From contig JAFPAK010000165.1 of NCBI GenBank assembly GCA_017390825.1, positions 1-6,665 of the forward strand: 6,665 nt of DNA, in the 5' to 3' direction. Made by a program: the position numbers and the translations under genes. Origin of the DNA: Clostridia bacterium (GTDB lineage Bacteria; Bacillota_A; Clostridia; Oscillospirales; Acutalibacteraceae). Shown one piece after another: positions 5,035 to 6,665 of this stretch (the first letter of the stretch is position 1; every line of letters begins with the position of its first letter). The notes beneath the pieces were generated by a model, which was not told the origin of the DNA, searched no databases, and saw nothing but the letters and a program-made list of their open reading frames with translations.

Positions 5035-6459
5035 GTGAAAATGATAAAAGACTATGAAATGGTTATTGGTCTTGAGGTTCATGTAGAACTTAAAACCAAG
5101 ACAAAAATATTCTGTTCCTGCTCCACAGCCTATGGTGCTGCTCCCAACACTCAAACCTGTCCCGTGTGTATGGGACTCCCGGGTGTTCTTCCGGTTCTTA
5201 ACGGAAAGGTTGTTGAATATGCGGTTAAGGCGGGATTGGCGACAAACTGTACTATCGCAAACTATTCCAAGCAGGACAGAAAGAATTATTTCTATCCCGA
5301 CTTGCCTAAAGCTTATCAGATAAGCCAGTATGACATTCCGTTGTGTGAGAACGGATACATAACGATTGAAACAACGGAAGGTTCAAAGAAAATCGGAATC
5401 ACTCGAATTCATATTGAAGAAGATGCAGGCAAGCTTGTACACGATGATAAGTATGGCACCATGATTGACTGCAACCGTTGCGGCGTACCTCTTATTGAGA
5501 TCGTTTCCGAGCCTGATATTCGATCCCCGGAAGAGGCGAATGCGTATCTTGAAAAGCTCCGTGCAATCATTCTTTACACAGGGATTTCAGATTGCAAAAA
5601 GAATGAGGGTTCTTTCCGTTGTGATGTAAACCTGTCCGTTCGTAAAAAAGGTCAAAAAGAATTTGGAACCCGTACTGAAATGAAAAACATCAACTCATTC
5701 CACTATGTTGTTCAGGCTATCGAATATGAATACAGACGGCAGGTTGAGGTGATTGAGTCCGGCGGAAAAGTTGTTCAGGAAACGAGAAAATTCGACCAGG
5801 AAACAGGAAAAACATACACGATGCGAACCAAAGAAAATGCAAATGATTATCGCTATTTCCCTGATCCCGATTTACCGCCGATTGAACTTACTTCTGAAGA
5901 TATTTTGAAACTGAAAAGCCAGATCGGAGAATTACCCGATACGAAAAAGCGTAAATTTATTAAAGACTTTGGTCTTTCGGCTTATGACAGTGATGCTCTT
6001 TTGTCTGATCCCGATATGGCAAGATATTATGAAGAGGTTGTAAAACATACTACTTATTATAAGATCGTAGCAAACATTTTTATAACCGACATAATGCGAA
6101 TGAACAAAGATGAATTCATTTGTCCTATTGCACCTGAAAATATGGCTAAACTTGCTACATTGTTCGGTGAACAGGTAATCAACTCATCAACTGTAAAAAA
6201 ACTGCTGAAAAGAATGTGGAAATCGGATTTTGACCCTGCTATTGTCGTTGAACAAGAAGAACTTGCTCAGATCAACGACTGTGAACAGCTGACGGCGGTT
6301 GCTGATGAGGTTATAAAAATGAGTGAAAAACTCATAAGTGAATATCGTCGAGGCAAAGAAAAAGCATTTGAAGCTCTTATGGGCAATGCAATGGCGAAAA
6401 CAGGCGGAAAGGCAAATCCGATTTTGTTGGCAGAGATTCTTAAAAACAAGATACAGTAA
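5035..6459 (+). CDS. gatB: Asp-tRNA(Asn)/Glu-tRNA(Gln) amidotransferase subunit B
   Basis: This 474-aa protein has the normal length of GatB, the subunit that binds the mischarged tRNA, phosphorylates its side-chain carboxylate with ATP and replaces it with ammonia. The N-terminal cradle domain opens with YEMVIGLEVHVELKTKTKIF and holds the zinc-type cysteines C27, C29, C42 and C45 (FCSCS and TCPVC). Further family landmarks are NYFYPDLPKAYQISQYD, RIHIEEDAGKLVHD, DCNRCGVPLIEIVSEPDI, GSFRCDVNLSVR, RTEMKNINSF and DYRYFPDPDLPP. The C-terminal tRNA-binding helical and YqeY-like tail region ends with ALMGNAMAKTGGKANP, as usual. No internal stop or shift is seen. The gene follows gatA by 10 nt and is the last recognised member of the T-box operon. 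No convincing intrinsic terminator follows it. Confidence 0.97.
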   Translation: MKMIKDYEMVIGLEVHVELKTKTKIFCSCSTAYGAAPNTQTCPVCMGLPGVLPVLNGKVVEYAVKAGLATNCTIANYSKQDRKNYFYPDLPKAYQISQYDIPLCENGYITIETTEGSKKIGITRIHIEEDAGKLVHDDKYGTMIDCNRCGVPLIEIVSEPDIRSPEEANAYLEKLRAIILYTGISDCKKNEGSFRCDVNLSVRKKGQKEFGTRTEMKNINSFHYVVQAIEYEYRRQVEVIESGGKVVQETRKFDQETGKTYTMRTKENANDYRYFPDPDLPPIELTSEDILKLKSQIGELPDTKKRKFIKDFGLSAYDSDALLSDPDMARYYEEVVKHTTYYKIVANIFITDIMRMNKDEFICPIAPENMAKLATLFGEQVINSSTVKKLLKRMWKSDFDPAIVVEQEELAQINDCEQLTAVADEVIKMSEKLISEYRRGKEKAFEALMGNAMAKTGGKANPILLAEILKNKIQ

Positions 6460-6493
6460 TGTGAAGAGAAATTAATTTCAATTCATAAAACCT

Positions 6494-6515
6494 CCGTTTG
6501 TGGCAAAAATATTAA
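6494..6515 (+). repeat. Direct repeat, copy 1 (22 nt, 19 matches to copy 2)
   Basis: It begins CCGTTTGTGGCAAAA and partly covers the left arm of the inverted repeat. The second copy is at 6578-6599. The CCG-TTTG-TGG core can fold into a tiny hairpin. Its only change from copy 2 within the core is T for C, which keeps pairing as G-U. Confidence 0.65.
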
Positions 6516-6572
6516 CTGTATTACTGAACCCCTCGTTTTTTCTTGGAGTATCTGCTATAATACAGTTAATAT
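6509..6572. repeat. Perfect 15-bp inverted repeat with 34-nt spacer
   Basis: ATATTAACTGTATTA (6509-6523) is the exact reverse complement of TAATACAGTTAATAT (6558-6572). The right arm overlaps the last bases of the -10 box at 6556-6561. The length and the overlap suggest two operator half-sites or two binding sites for a repressor. Similar TGTATTA/TAATACA elements occur near GntR/YtrA-type regulator genes in Firmicutes, to my recollection. It is not a terminator for gatB, because no T run follows the right arm on this strand. Confidence 0.75.
6553..6561 (+). promoter_or_regulatory. Putative extended -10 promoter (TGCTATAAT)
   Basis: TATAAT at 6556-6561 is a perfect -10 hexamer and is preceded by TG one base away, the extended -10 form. 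No good -35 box lies 16-18 nt upstream, where the sequence is C/T-rich. The predicted transcription start is near 6568, inside the right arm of the inverted repeat. This fits a regulated promoter for the gene starting at the window's edge. Confidence 0.6.
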
Positions 6573-6577
6573 ATATG

Positions 6578-6599
6578 CCGTTTGCGGCAAAATAATTAA
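6578..6599 (+). repeat. Direct repeat, copy 2, with a GCCG-TTTG-CGGC hairpin
   Basis: It begins CCGTTTGCGGCAAAA and matches copy 1 at 19 of 22 positions. With G6577 it forms a four-pair hairpin, GCCG/CGGC with a TTTG loop. The hairpin would sit near the 5' end of a transcript from the adjacent promoter, just before the GGAGG at 6602-6606. Confidence 0.65.
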
Positions 6600-6618
6600 G
6601 TGGAGGAATTTCTTTTGA

Positions 6619-6665
6619 ATGAAAACAGCCTGGAATTGTAATAAGGACGTAGCAATGAAATTGAC
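6619..6665 (+). CDS. Possible start of a downstream gene, 3'-partial
   Basis: The frame from the ATG at 6619 (MKTAWNCNKDVAMKL) is open to the window end. Two starts in this frame are possible. The ATG at 6619 follows GGAGG (6602-6606) by 12 nt, and the ATG at 6655 follows AAGGA (6643-6647) by 7 nt. The visible residues are too few to name a family. The promoter and repeats just upstream make a new transcription unit likely. Confidence 0.35.
   Translation, partial: MKTAWNCNKDVAMKL

Noticed and set aside
6462..6485. Imperfect palindrome (centre GAAATTAATTTC) as the gatB terminator
   Set aside because: The stem is short, AT-rich and mismatched, and no T run follows.

Overview
The window looks like a piece of a Firmicutes genome, most likely class Clostridia (Oscillospiraceae/Ruminococcaceae-like). 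The case rests on a classical T-box leader, strong AGGAGG-type ribosome binding sites, moderately AT-rich coding sequence, an ammonium transporter fused to a PII protein, and asparagine-tRNA formation by the transamidation route (AspRS plus GatCAB). All recognised genes are on the + strand. The genus cannot be fixed from this sequence.

Layout. 1-609 is the 3' end of an Amt ammonium transporter whose cytosolic tail runs into a complete PII (GlnB/GlnK) domain. It is followed after 10 nt by an 89-aa HPr-like protein without the phosphorylatable histidine (620-889), then by a 56-aa orphan ORF (918-1088). From about 1104 to 1419 there is a complete T-box riboswitch: Stem I with an AAC (Asn) specifier, a Stem II-type hairpin, Stem III, an antiterminator with a UGGCACC bulge, and a competing terminator. 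It controls 1486-6459, which encodes AspRS fused in frame to GatC, then gatA, then gatB, with gaps of 14 and 10 nt. The last 200 nt hold paired inverted and direct repeats around an extended -10 promoter, and the possible first codons of another gene.

How the genes work together. A non-discriminating AspRS charges tRNA(Asn) with Asp, and GatCAB amidates it to Asn-tRNA(Asn) using glutamine-derived ammonia. The T-box should sense uncharged tRNA(Asn), the substrate of this pathway, and the bulge base predicts a G discriminator, as tRNA(Asn) has. The upstream genes concern ammonium uptake and nitrogen/carbon status, so the neighbourhood has a nitrogen-assimilation theme.

The most unusual point is the AspRS-GatC fusion. 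No stop, no ribosome binding site and no usable in-frame start codon lies between the two parts, so GatC can apparently be made only as the tail of AspRS. This would tether the synthetase to the amidotransferase as a covalent transamidosome.
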